DNA from: Dyadobacter fanqingshengii
GTDB lineage: Bacteria > Bacteroidota > Bacteroidia > Cytophagales > Spirosomataceae
NCBI RefSeq assembly: GCF_023822005.2
Contig: NZ_CP098806.1
Coordinates: 1,860,001-1,924,000, forward strand
Length of the DNA: 64,000 nt
Direction of reading: 5' to 3'
Shown: in pieces, positions 36,679-44,885 of the stretch
How the letters are laid out: every line of letters starts with the position of its first letter
How positions within the stretch are numbered: position 1 is the first letter of the stretch
The notes under the pieces: model-generated
The model's database searches: none
The model's input: the letters and a program-made list of their open reading frames with translations, nothing else
Told to the model about the DNA's origin: nothing
Made by a program: the position numbers and the translations under genes

Positions 36679-36999
36679 TTAAACTGGATATTGATCAACA
36701 ATTGTTACGCTGTGCTGCAGACCGGTTTTGGTAAGCGTGTCTACGATCAGCTCCTGTGGTCTCACAATGTAAATGGATAATTTCGGACCGATTTTCTGCT
36801 TTGAATAAATCAAAACCCGCAGCCCGGCGGATGACATAAAGTTAAGATCCTCCATATCAAGCACCAATGAATCAATGGGCTGATTAGCGATTTTCTCAAT
36901 TTCTGTCTGAAAAACCCGCGCCGAAAGTGAGTCCAGCTCGCCATGCAGCATAAAAGTAGCCACCTGGTCTTGTATTAGAGATTCTATTTGAAAAGCCAT
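36679..36999 (-). CDS. STAS-domain anti-anti-sigma factor
   Basis: The 106-residue single-domain STAS protein has the core LVLDMEDLNFMSSAGLRVLI. The phosphorylatable serine of this family is Ser57 in SSAGLR. It would be phosphorylated by the RsbW-like kinase encoded 11 bp downstream and dephosphorylated by the SpoIIE protein at the end of the run. It is a paralogue of the STAS at 39156, and the two flank the glycogen debranching gene. This STAS-GlgX-STAS layout equals that of the Synechocystis icfG cluster (Slr1856, Slr1857, Slr1859 from memory). What the free STAS protein binds is unknown. Confidence 0.9.
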   Translation of the reverse strand: MAFQIESLIQDQVATFMLHGELDSLSARVFQTEIEKIANQPIDSLVLDMEDLNFMSSAGLRVLIYSKQKIGPKLSIYIVRPQELIVDTLTKTGLQHSVTIVDQYPV

Positions 37000-37031
37000 G
37001 ATGTTAATGTTTTTTGATGTTTTAAATAATG

Positions 37032-39152
37032 TTACTTCCCAACCAATATCACCGTCGCTCTCCCCCCTACCAAAAACCTCCCTTGATCTTCCAATTTCGG
37101 CTCCTTAGCAATGTCATAGATGTCTTCACCGGACGGCATGTCCGTGTTCACAGCCAGATGCCAGGTTTTACCATTCGGAAGCGGTGGGAGTTCGTAGTAC
37201 AATGCGTCGTAATGTGAGTTCATTGCGATGTAGATGGAGTCGTCCTGGATGGTTCCGCTTTTGGCGTGCGCACCGTCGAGCATGAATGCGATGCAACGGC
37301 TGCTGCTTGAAAAGTCGGGGTGCCAGGCCTGGGTTCCGTGGAATGTAATGTCCGCGAATCCGCTGCCTACGTAGTCTTTGTGCTGGAAATGCGTCCTGCT
37401 CCTGAGTACCGGATGTGCACGACGGAATCTCGTAATGCGCTGCGCAAAGTAAAAGATGTCCGAATTTTTCTCCATCAGGCTCCAATCCAGCCAGTTGAGC
37501 TCGTTGTCGTGGCAATAGGTGTTGTTGTTTCCCGACTTGGTAACCCCCACTTCATCGCCCGACAGGATCATAGGAACGCCCTGACTTACCATCAGGATCG
37601 ATAACGCATTCTTTATCTGCTTGTGACGCAGCTGATTAACGAACGCATCATCCGTTTCACCTTCCACCCCACAATTCCATGAATGGTTATCATTACCACC
37701 ATCATTGTTATTCTCTCCATTCGCTTCGTTGTGTTTTTCATTGTAAGCGAAGAGGTCATATAGGGTAAAACCGTCGTGGCAGGCGATGAAGTTGATGCTG
37801 GCCGTTGGACCGCGGTAATAATACAAATCAGGCCATCCCTGAATGCATTGCGCGATTTCTCCAACCAAACCTTCGTCGCCTTTCAGGAATTTGCGGATCG
37901 AATCGCGGTATTTTCCGTTCCATTCTGCCCAGCGTCCGTAAGCGGGGAATGAACCGACCTGATACAATCCGCCAGCATCCCATGCTTCGGCTACCAGCTT
38001 GCATTTGGCCAGAATCGGGTCATATGCAAGGGATTCCAAAAGGGGTGGATTGCTTAACGGCGCTCCGTTCTGATCGCGGCCGAGGATGGCGGCGAGGTCG
38101 AAACGGAAACCGTCAATGTGGTAATCGGCTGCCCAGTAACGCAGACAGTCCAGAACCATGTTCCGCACCACCGGATTGTTGCAATTCAATGTGTTGCCGG
38201 TTCCCGAGAAATTGAAATAATAACCCTCAGGCGTAAGCATGTAATAAGTTTTGTTATCAATCCCCCTGAACGAGATCGTGTGGCCACGGTGATCGCCTTC
38301 TGCTGTGTGATTGAAAACCACATCCAGCATCACTTCAATGCCGTTTTTGTGCAGTTCTTTAACCAACGTTTTCAGCTCATCCACCTGCATCCCAAACTTC
38401 CCCGTGGCAGCATAACCTGCCTTTGGCGAGAAGAAATTAACCGTGCTATAACCCCAGAAATTGACGATCAAACCGCCCGTAACCGGGTTTTCCTTGCTGT
38501 TTTCCCATTCATCAAACTCATAGATCGGCATAAGCTCTACGCAGTTGATGCCCAGCTCTTTAAGGTAAGCGATCTTGCTGCGAATGGCTGCAAATGTGCC
38601 CGGGTTTTTAACATTGGATGATGGATGCTGCGTAAAGCCGCGCACGTGCATTTCGTAAATGACCAGATCCTCAATCGGCGTTTCGAGCGGGTGGTCATTT
38701 TCCCAGTCAAAATCCTCGAAAACGAGGCGTGATCGATACGGGTAAATGTTATCCCAATTCGGCTTGGCCAACCAGGAATCCCGTCCGCCAATGGCTTTGG
38801 CGTAGGGATCGCTGAGAATAATGCTTTTGTCAAAACGATGACCTTCTTCGGGTTTGAAGGGGCCGTCCATGCGGTAACCATATTCCAGGCGCTCGTAATC
38901 CAGATCGAAAACGATCATGGAATACACATTGCCCGTTCTGAATTCTTCCGGAAAACGGATCTCGGCAAAAGGTTCCGCTTCGCCCCTTTCGAACAATACA
39001 AGCGTACAGTCGATGGCTTCGCTGGAATAAATGCTGAAATTGATCCCGTTGGGAACCATGGTTGCGCCAAATGGCAGCGCATGTCCGCGTCTGAACTTGA
39101 TCCCCTGCTGCTCGTGCGTCGGATAGTAATCAATCCTGATATCTGTTGCCAT
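37032..39152 (-). CDS. glgX: Glycogen debranching enzyme GlgX (isoamylase family, GH13)
   Basis: The 706-residue enzyme removes alpha-1,6 branches from glycogen limit dextrins. An N-terminal CBM48-type domain (about residues 18-130, starting GHALPFGATMVPNGINF) precedes the GH13 barrel. Barrel motifs are DVVFNHTAEGD, the nucleophile strand DGFRFDLAAILG, the acid/base Glu in KLVAEAWDAGG and the transition-state Asp in FIACHDGFTLYDL. The isoamylase-type EANGENNNDG loop follows. The length is near that of E. coli GlgX (about 660). It lies between two STAS genes with 3-bp and 32-bp gaps, which links glycogen breakdown directly to a partner-switch module. The GT3 glycogen synthase at 19379 supplies the opposing step. 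Confidence 0.95.
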   Translation of the reverse strand: MATDIRIDYYPTHEQQGIKFRRGHALPFGATMVPNGINFSIYSSEAIDCTLVLFERGEAEPFAEIRFPEEFRTGNVYSMIVFDLDYERLEYGYRMDGPFKPEEGHRFDKSIILSDPYAKAIGGRDSWLAKPNWDNIYPYRSRLVFEDFDWENDHPLETPIEDLVIYEMHVRGFTQHPSSNVKNPGTFAAIRSKIAYLKELGINCVELMPIYEFDEWENSKENPVTGGLIVNFWGYSTVNFFSPKAGYAATGKFGMQVDELKTLVKELHKNGIEVMLDVVFNHTAEGDHRGHTISFRGIDNKTYYMLTPEGYYFNFSGTGNTLNCNNPVVRNMVLDCLRYWAADYHIDGFRFDLAAILGRDQNGAPLSNPPLLESLAYDPILAKCKLVAEAWDAGGLYQVGSFPAYGRWAEWNGKYRDSIRKFLKGDEGLVGEIAQCIQGWPDLYYYRGPTASINFIACHDGFTLYDLFAYNEKHNEANGENNNDGGNDNHSWNCGVEGETDDAFVNQLRHKQIKNALSILMVSQGVPMILSGDEVGVTKSGNNNTYCHDNELNWLDWSLMEKNSDIFYFAQRITRFRRAHPVLRSRTHFQHKDYVGSGFADITFHGTQAWHPDFSSSSRCIAFMLDGAHAKSGTIQDDSIYIAMNSHYDALYYELPPLPNGKTWHLAVNTDMPSGEDIYDIAKEPKLEDQGRFLVGGRATVILVGK

Positions 39153-39155
39153 GGA

Positions 39156-39494
39156 TTAGTCTTGTTTTAAGAATGCAACTCCATCTTCCGGTTTTTCAAC
39201 AATGGTAAAAAAGTTGATAAAGCCCGTCGTCGACATCACGTCCTGGATCTCCTCCGAAACGCCCACCAGCACCACTTTGCCTTCCTGGGACCGGATATTC
39301 CGGTAAACCATCAGCAGCACGCGCAAACCGGCGCTGGACATGAAACCCACGTCGGTAAGGTCAATCACAATGTGCTTGCTTTTGTCCATCGCCAACTTTG
39401 CGTTTCTTTCAAATTCCGGCGCCGTTTTGCTGTCAATATCGCCGGAAACCTCAACAACCGTAATTTCTTCCTGATCCGTAATGGTAACTTTCAT
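39156..39494 (-). CDS. STAS-domain anti-anti-sigma factor
   Basis: The 112-residue STAS protein carries IVIDLTDVGFMSSAGLRVLL with phosphorylatable Ser54. It is closely related to the second STAS at 36679. The serine positions here (54 and 57) equal, as far as I remember, those reported for the two icfG-cluster phosphoproteins; this should be checked. The stop codon lies 3 bp from the GlgX ATG, so translation is probably coupled. It is preceded by the AGE-like gene, as in the cyanobacterial cluster. The presence of two STAS proteins suggests two outputs, or one output with two-step control. Confidence 0.9.
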   Translation of the reverse strand: MKVTITDQEEITVVEVSGDIDSKTAPEFERNAKLAMDKSKHIVIDLTDVGFMSSAGLRVLLMVYRNIRSQEGKVVLVGVSEEIQDVMSTTGFINFFTIVEKPEDGVAFLKQD

Positions 39495-39521
39495 CTGAAT
39501 AGTTTCTTAATGTGGTTCAAA

Positions 39522-41345
39522 TTACTTGGCCGAACTGATCTGCACTTTCACGCGGATGCGTTCCTCTGTTTCAGGAAGTTTCACGGTTAATGCATAGGCA
39601 TCGAAATCTGTATAAGGCTGATCGTCAATGAAAACCTCGCTGATATACACGCTTCCCGGAGGCAAAATATCTGGCGACACGCGCAGAATGTTGTCCTTCC
39701 ACCCGTTTGGATAAGGCTTAAAGTAGAAATAAGTTGGCTGCTTGGTGATAAGCAAATTGATATAAACTGCTGACAGATAGCAAAGTTCTGTGCTGTGATA
39801 TGCACTCATGGAGTGGCTTCCCTTGAAACGCTCTGTTCCCAAAAGATACGGCATACCATTGCCCAACACATTGAAATACACGCCGCCATCGTCATTATCC
39901 AGGAAGAATGCATTGTAAAATGCTGCCGCCTCGCGCGCTTGTTTTTCGTATTCTTTATCTCCCAAAACCCCGTACATGATCAGGTAAGCAAGAATTGCCT
40001 GCTCCTGCTGCCACCAGGCTTTGCGGTCGTGCCATACAAACTGGTGCTTGTCGCCCGTTTTCTGAACGCGTTCCACCACGTCATACCAACCTCCGCGCTG
40101 CTGATCCGAGCCAGCGGCCGGCATGAGTTCAGCGATTTTTTTGGCAAATTCCAGATATTCCTCTTTTGGCGTCAGTGATTGCTGACGGATCAAATTCCAT
40201 GCGATTTTGAGGTTGTGTCCTACTACTGCACGGTTTTGCTGCCATCCCCAGGTTTGGTCTTTGCTCCAATCTTCGAAGAATTTCTCCTGAACAAACGGAC
40301 TGTTTTCGTAATCAGGGAAATATTTGGTAATGGTGTCAAAAGTGTATTCCAAGAAATCAGCATGCTTTTGCTCGCCGCTTGCCAGCCAGAGGTTGATCAG
40401 GTAAGCCGGTGCGTGGTCACCCACAGAGTTCCAGTTTTTACGGGCTTTATTATGTGCCAACGATTCCTCGTGCGCATCCAATGTGATCGGGTGCAAGTGG
40501 GAATAGTAACCCACGCCATTGGGATCTTTGAAGTATTTTTCAAACAAATCAATGGTCTTGTCAATGTCATCGCGGATGCGCTGATCGCCCGTGATGCGGT
40601 AGGTTTGCGTGGGGCCTGCGAGTGCGTAGATCTGCTCGTACATAGGAAGCGAGTCCAGATCATCGCCAAATTCCGAAGTCAGCAACTTGGTTTCTTTCTG
40701 GCCTTCCACTTTCAAGCCGTGATACCAGTAAACAAGGTCATCGTCCTGGTCAAAAAAGCGCATGTGGTCGCGTAGATATTCTGTTCCAAGCTCTGCACCT
40801 TCCAGGAATTCGTCTTTTCCGGTCAAAAGATATGCGGATGCAAATCCGTAAACCATTCTGGAAATTGTGTCTGTTTCCTGCAAATAATCTCCTTTTTTGG
40901 AACCTCCCAAATGGAGCATTGTGCGGTAATTTTTATAGTTGATCTCCTCTTTCGGATAATCAAACTGCCATTTCAGATAGCTGGAAGCAATAGAACTGAT
41001 CTGCGTGATCCAGTAATTCTGCTCCTCGTGGCGATAAGCTTTTGGCTCCTTACCCGGGAAAATCAATTGCTGCGCTTCAAATGTTGTTTCCTCCGCGCCA
41101 GCATTGGGATAGAATGTTCCGTAAGCGAAAACATATTGTCCGTTTGTTGACAAAAACGGCGCAATGTCGCCCGGATCCTGCCAACCTTCTGTCAGGTTCT
41201 GCACGCCGCGCGCATAAGTGGAAGCGATCAGATTGATCTTGAAAGGACGCTTGTCCGACGTTTCCACGGTAAACCAGCGTTCCTCTGCATTATATCCCGT
41301 GATATAACCCGCAATGGTATCCGAAAAAGTGAAATTAATATTCAT
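39522..41345 (-). CDS. AGE-family (N-acylglucosamine 2-epimerase-like) sugar epimerase/isomerase
   Basis: The 607-residue protein has a beta-rich N-terminal domain (about residues 1-105) followed by an (alpha/alpha)6 barrel of the AGE type. The barrel shows helical repeats such as YASAYLLTGKDEFLEGAELG-like segments, RYSYEATGDQ-type loops and motif clusters WQQEQAILAYLIMYG and YHSTELCYLSAVYINL. Members isomerise mannose, fructose or GlcNAc-type sugars or disaccharides; this long form is of unknown substrate. It is at the same position as the AGE-like gene (slr1855, from memory) of the Synechocystis icfG cluster, just upstream of STAS-GlgX-STAS. A role in processing maltodextrins or free sugars from glycogen is a reasonable guess. 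No signal peptide is present. Confidence 0.8.
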   Translation of the reverse strand: MNINFTFSDTIAGYITGYNAEERWFTVETSDKRPFKINLIASTYARGVQNLTEGWQDPGDIAPFLSTNGQYVFAYGTFYPNAGAEETTFEAQQLIFPGKEPKAYRHEEQNYWITQISSIASSYLKWQFDYPKEEINYKNYRTMLHLGGSKKGDYLQETDTISRMVYGFASAYLLTGKDEFLEGAELGTEYLRDHMRFFDQDDDLVYWYHGLKVEGQKETKLLTSEFGDDLDSLPMYEQIYALAGPTQTYRITGDQRIRDDIDKTIDLFEKYFKDPNGVGYYSHLHPITLDAHEESLAHNKARKNWNSVGDHAPAYLINLWLASGEQKHADFLEYTFDTITKYFPDYENSPFVQEKFFEDWSKDQTWGWQQNRAVVGHNLKIAWNLIRQQSLTPKEEYLEFAKKIAELMPAAGSDQQRGGWYDVVERVQKTGDKHQFVWHDRKAWWQQEQAILAYLIMYGVLGDKEYEKQAREAAAFYNAFFLDNDDGGVYFNVLGNGMPYLLGTERFKGSHSMSAYHSTELCYLSAVYINLLITKQPTYFYFKPYPNGWKDNILRVSPDILPPGSVYISEVFIDDQPYTDFDAYALTVKLPETEERIRVKVQISSAK

Positions 41346-41376
41346 GCGTTAGTTGGTAAAGGTGTTTGAGAGTTTA

Positions 41377-41799
41377 TTAAGCCAAGTCTTCCTGATCCCG
41401 ATAGCCCTGGGTGATTTCGATAATATTTCCTTCCGGGTCTTTGAGCCAGACGGTTTTCCAGCCTTCAATTACGTCGTCAAAATGTAGTGGGCCGAGTGTT
41501 ATTACGGCGTCGTCTCCCATGCTTTCGACCATTGCATCTATGTCGTCTACCGAGAATGCAATGTGCCTTAGGCCAGGATAATGCGGGCCGTCGGCTTCGG
41601 ACATGGGGTAAGGGCGGTCTTCTTCGGGCGGGAAGATTTCGAGATAGATGTTGTCATCGTTTTTCAAGAAAACCAGCTCGGCGTCGTCGCCCAGACTGAT
41701 CACCCTTGCCCTGCGGAACCCGAAATATTTGGAGTAAAAATCCTCGAACTTGGCGAGGTTTTTTACGGTAAGTGCCAGGTGGAAAAATGTCGCGCTCAT
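41377..41799 (-). CDS. VOC-family (glyoxalase-like) metalloprotein
   Basis: I start at the ATG at 41799, one base after the stop of the PfpI gene. A start at 41847 would add 16 residues inside that gene. The 140-residue protein has the paired beta-alpha-beta-beta-beta modules of the vicinal oxygen chelate fold. All four usual metal-ligand positions are filled: His7 (FFHLAL), Glu54 (YLEIF), His79 (LRHIAF) and Glu128 (NIIEI). It could be a glyoxalase I-like lyase, a dioxygenase or a resistance protein. Together with two DJ-1 proteins, a ThDP enzyme and a GMC oxidoreductase in the same run, a role in dicarbonyl or keto-acid chemistry is suggested. It replaces the carboxymuconolactone-decarboxylase-like gene that I recall in the icfG cluster. 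Confidence 0.82.
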   Translation of the reverse strand: MSATFFHLALTVKNLAKFEDFYSKYFGFRRARVISLGDDAELVFLKNDDNIYLEIFPPEEDRPYPMSEADGPHYPGLRHIAFSVDDIDAMVESMGDDAVITLGPLHFDDVIEGWKTVWLKDPEGNIIEITQGYRDQEDLA

Positions 41800-41800
41800 A

Positions 41801-42379
41801 TTAATTTGGGTTAGCTGCTGACAGGGTTTCAATAATTTTTTTGGCAAACAAATGCGCGTGTCCGCCAGAGCGTCCGGTGATCAGATCGCCGTCAACAACC
41901 ACATCTTCATTGGTGTAAATAGCTCCGTAAGCCTTGGCGTCGCCGATTAGGTTATTATGGCAAACCAATTTACGGCCGCGAACGAGCTCGGTGGCTGGCG
42001 CGGTAAGCCATAATCCGTGACAAATAATGCCTTTCAGAATGCCTGGTTCTGCGAAAACACGTTTCAGGAATTCGGTTGCCGGCGGGATTTTCTCCACGTC
42101 TTCGGTGTAGCGCAACCGGTCCGAAACCATGCCCGAAGGCACTATAATGGCGTCGTAAGTGCGCAATTCTTCGTCGCTCATATTTTCAAATGTCTCCCAC
42201 ACGTCCATCGGCGCGCGATATTCGTGGCCGAGAAAGGTGAGTTTATCCTGTCCCCATAACCTTGTCAGAAAATGCAGCTCAGCGCCTTCTTCGGGAAAGC
42301 GGAATTTGTAATAGAATATTTCGTTCTCAAAATAATCGGCTTCCAACAGCACACCGATCTTTTTTCCTGCCAGTTTCAT
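41801..42379 (-). CDS. DJ-1/PfpI-family protein
   Basis: The start is the ATG at 42379, with a TTG two codons upstream as alternative. The 192-residue protein shows the DJ-1 fold: Glu13 (GVLLEADYFE), the strand YDAIIVPSG, and the nucleophile elbow GIICHGLW with Cys120-His121. The family includes glyoxalase III-type, protease-like and chaperone-like members. The C-terminal VVDGDLITGRSGGHAHLFAKK is typical of PfpI/YhbO-type proteins. The Cys-His pair favours an active enzyme. It is followed by the VOC gene (1-bp gap) and the AGE gene. A PfpI gene next to AGE-STAS-GlgX-STAS is also the layout I recall for Synechocystis (slr1854). Confidence 0.85.
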   Translation of the reverse strand: MKLAGKKIGVLLEADYFENEIFYYKFRFPEEGAELHFLTRLWGQDKLTFLGHEYRAPMDVWETFENMSDEELRTYDAIIVPSGMVSDRLRYTEDVEKIPPATEFLKRVFAEPGILKGIICHGLWLTAPATELVRGRKLVCHNNLIGDAKAYGAIYTNEDVVVDGDLITGRSGGHAHLFAKKIIETLSAANPN

Positions 42380-42407
42380 GGTCAAAGGGATTAGGGGTTA
42401 TTTTAAA

Positions 42408-42800
42408 TTAGGCTAATGTTCCGTCCGGATGCTGGACCATTCCGGCAAAATGAATCGCAATTTTTCCATCTTGCAGCACCCAGCTGTCCGCAAAACGCAT
42501 TTCACTTTTCTCTCCGCCTACTGTCATCGTGATCTGTTCAGTGATCATCAATGTTTCCGGATTCTCTGTTTCAGCCCAGAAAACAATGTCCGTTTCCAGT
42601 CCGTCGATGCCCAGAATACCTTGCATGTGCTCATTGACCTGGTCGCGGCCTTTGTAGATAACTGGCGATTTAGAGAAGCTGCTGATCAGCGTTGCGTCGT
42701 CTGTATATTGGTCGAGCAGGGCGTCAATGTTCTTGTCGAGGATGTGTTGAATGTGTTCCTTGTACATTCTGCCCAGCTTCGTATCCGGTACATTTTTCAT
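42408..42800 (-). CDS. SnoaL/NTF2-like protein
   Basis: The 130-residue protein has the cone-shaped NTF2-like layout. A helical N-terminus (MYKEHIQHILDKNIDALLDQ) leads to YTDDATLISSF, then KGRDQVNEHMQGIL, and beta strands ITMTVGGEKSEMRFADSWVL and IAIHFAGMVQHP. This fold is used by ketosteroid isomerases, polyketide cyclases and binding proteins, so the function cannot be fixed. It is one of eight such domains in the run and differs from the ester-cyclase-like ones (47466, 49109, 49549) in lacking the C-terminal GLL-QL motif. It is spaced 28-36 bp from its neighbours. Confidence 0.78.
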   Translation of the reverse strand: MKNVPDTKLGRMYKEHIQHILDKNIDALLDQYTDDATLISSFSKSPVIYKGRDQVNEHMQGILGIDGLETDIVFWAETENPETLMITEQITMTVGGEKSEMRFADSWVLQDGKIAIHFAGMVQHPDGTLA

Positions 42801-42836
42801 GATTTTATAAAAATAGAGAAGGGTTAATAACCTGAT

Positions 42837-43262
42837 TTAGAGCGTCGCAGAACCTTCGTGATATTCGAGTCCGTCGACAATGTATTTGGTGATGACCACT
42901 TTTCCAGCGTCGGTCAGTTTTACTTCCCAAGTTTGAAAAGCGTCACATTTGATGCGTTTGCTGAAAGGCTCGGGCGCATTCCAAACGCTGGCTTCCCATT
43001 GCACGACCACTTTTACCACCGCCGTGTTGCCATTAATGACCGGCTCTACCACCTTAACGGTGTGCACTTCGTCGAAGAAAATGCGGATCACGCGCTGAAA
43101 CCAGCCTTCAAATCCGGCGTAACCGTAAACTGTCGCTTCAGGGAAAACCATTTCCAGTTCCGCATCAGCCAGCAGCGGCAATACTTCAACCATCGGGACG
43201 TGAACATCCAGCTTTTTATACCAGTCAAGAGCCAGTGCTTTAATTGCTTCCTGCGTTAACAT
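42837..43262 (-). CDS. SnoaL/NTF2-like protein
   Basis: The 141-residue protein starts at the ATG at 43262. It has an N-terminal helix (KALALDWYKKLDVH), then LPLLADAELEMVFPEATVYG and GFEGWFQRVIRIFFD. The last strands are VKVVVQWEASVWN and DAFQTWEVKLTDAGKVVITK. The pattern is that of the NTF2-like superfamily, probably the SnoaL-like domain group. No catalytic Asp/His set can be named with confidence. It is the gene directly after the GMC oxidoreductase (30 bp), so it might act on its product or be a binding partner. Confidence 0.75.
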   Translation of the reverse strand: MLTQEAIKALALDWYKKLDVHVPMVEVLPLLADAELEMVFPEATVYGYAGFEGWFQRVIRIFFDEVHTVKVVEPVINGNTAVVKVVVQWEASVWNAPEPFSKRIKCDAFQTWEVKLTDAGKVVITKYIVDGLEYHEGSATL

Positions 43263-43292
43263 TGTGTTTTATTTAGGTTAATAATTGGAATA

Positions 43293-44852
43293 TCAATTGG
43301 TTAAACTTTTTGCCAAAACTGCAACTGCATGCTCCGCCAGGATCATATCAGCCGCTTTTTCCCCGATCATGAAGCAGGCCGCAACGGTGTTCCCACTCGT
43401 TACAGTCGGCATAACCGAAGCATCTGCAATGCGCAGATTTTGAATGCCGTGCACTCTCAATTCCGGGTCAACGACTGCCATTGCATCCGTTCCCATTTTG
43501 CAAGTTCCGGCTGGATGCCAGATTGTTGTGGCCTGGCTTCTGACGAATGCTTCAATGTCCGCATCTGCGCCAGGCACCATTTCTCCACCGTTCAATTCAG
43601 AAAATTTCTGTGTGTTTGCAAGTTTTCGAACCAACGCAACGGCCTTGGATAACACTGCTACATCGGCGTCTTCCTGCAAATAATTGGGGTTGATCAAAGG
43701 CAAATCCATTGGATTGCTGGAGTGCAACTTCACTTCTCCCCTGCTTTGAGGCTGGACAAGAATGGGCAGGAAAATGCAGACAGGACCGCCCAAATCCGGA
43801 AGCACCGGAGCCAATGGTCCTGGTAAACTTGGGGTGAAATTGATTTGCAGATCAACAACGCCATTGTCTTCTTTGGTATTGACAAACAGCGCATTACCAG
43901 TCAGAAGCGTTGTATTGGGCATTGGAATTTTTGATCTGAAAATCATGGGCAACTGCAAATGATCCTGCAAATTTTTTCCAACACCTGGCAAATCAGCAAC
44001 AACGGGAATGCCCGCTTCTTCAAGCTCTTCCTTTGGCCCAATGCCCGACAGAAGCAATAATTTTGGCGAGTTTAATGCACCGGCCGAAATGATGACTTCC
44101 TTATTGCAAAAAACTTGCTCTGTGGTGCCAATGTTCGTAATGTATTCTACGCCAATTGCGTTTTTATCCACAATCAAAATATTGGAAACCAAGACATTGG
44201 TAAAAACTGTCAGATTTTTTCTTTGTGAAACCGAATGCAGAAATGCCGAAGCCCCGCTGTCGCGCTTGTCATTTTTATCAATATGAAATTGCAACAATCC
44301 AGCGCCGTTTTCCTGGCGTGCACCGTTGTAATCCCAGTTTGGGCCGTCATAACCAAGCTCTGTTGCCCCGACCAAAAAATGTTCAGAACGCATCACTTCG
44401 TCCGGACAGTCGCGGATGCTAAGCTCGCCGCCTACTGCATGAAAGTCAGAAGCGCCATTTTCAGAGTTTTCTGATTTTTTAAAATAAGGCAAAACGGCTT
44501 CATAACCCCAGCCTTTTGCACCCATGGATTCCCATTGATCGAAGTTGCCGGGATTGCCCCTTACATACATCATTGCATTAATAGACGTGCTGCCACCCAG
44601 CACTTTGCCCTGATTAATCATGATCGTGCGCCCGCCGAGGCCCGGCTGTTCCGTTGTACGCATTTTCCAGTCAATGTCTGATTCCCAAAGGCTTACAAAG
44701 CCTCCCGGATCGTGAATGGCAGGCTCGTTGTCCCGGTTTCCAGCCTCGATAAGCAGCACTTGCGTCTCCGGATCAGCGCTCAGCCGATTGGCCAAGACGC
44801 TCCCGGCAGCTCCGGCTCCAACAATGATGTAATCAAAACTTAGTTGTTCCAT
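43293..44852 (-). CDS. GMC-family FAD oxidoreductase (choline/alcohol dehydrogenase-like)
   Basis: The 519-residue flavoprotein begins with the FAD-binding DYIIVGAGAAGSVLANRLS (Rossmann glycines at 12-17). The GMC signature 1 is GKVLGGSTSINAMMYVRGNP (about 82-101), and signature 2 is SAGALNSPKLLLLSGIGP. The catalytic pair is His446 (WHPAGTCKMG) and the Asn of TSGNTVAACFMIG. The family oxidises alcohols, choline or sugars with FAD; the substrate here is unknown. It shows no signal peptide, so it is cytoplasmic. It follows the ThDP enzyme by 33 bp; the pair could turn an alcohol into an aldehyde or couple aldehyde and alcohol forms of one intermediate. Confidence 0.92.
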   Translation of the reverse strand: MEQLSFDYIIVGAGAAGSVLANRLSADPETQVLLIEAGNRDNEPAIHDPGGFVSLWESDIDWKMRTTEQPGLGGRTIMINQGKVLGGSTSINAMMYVRGNPGNFDQWESMGAKGWGYEAVLPYFKKSENSENGASDFHAVGGELSIRDCPDEVMRSEHFLVGATELGYDGPNWDYNGARQENGAGLLQFHIDKNDKRDSGASAFLHSVSQRKNLTVFTNVLVSNILIVDKNAIGVEYITNIGTTEQVFCNKEVIISAGALNSPKLLLLSGIGPKEELEEAGIPVVADLPGVGKNLQDHLQLPMIFRSKIPMPNTTLLTGNALFVNTKEDNGVVDLQINFTPSLPGPLAPVLPDLGGPVCIFLPILVQPQSRGEVKLHSSNPMDLPLINPNYLQEDADVAVLSKAVALVRKLANTQKFSELNGGEMVPGADADIEAFVRSQATTIWHPAGTCKMGTDAMAVVDPELRVHGIQNLRIADASVMPTVTSGNTVAACFMIGEKAADMILAEHAVAVLAKSLTN

Positions 44853-44885
44853 TTTGAAAATGGGGAGGGTTTAACGGTCTTAAAG

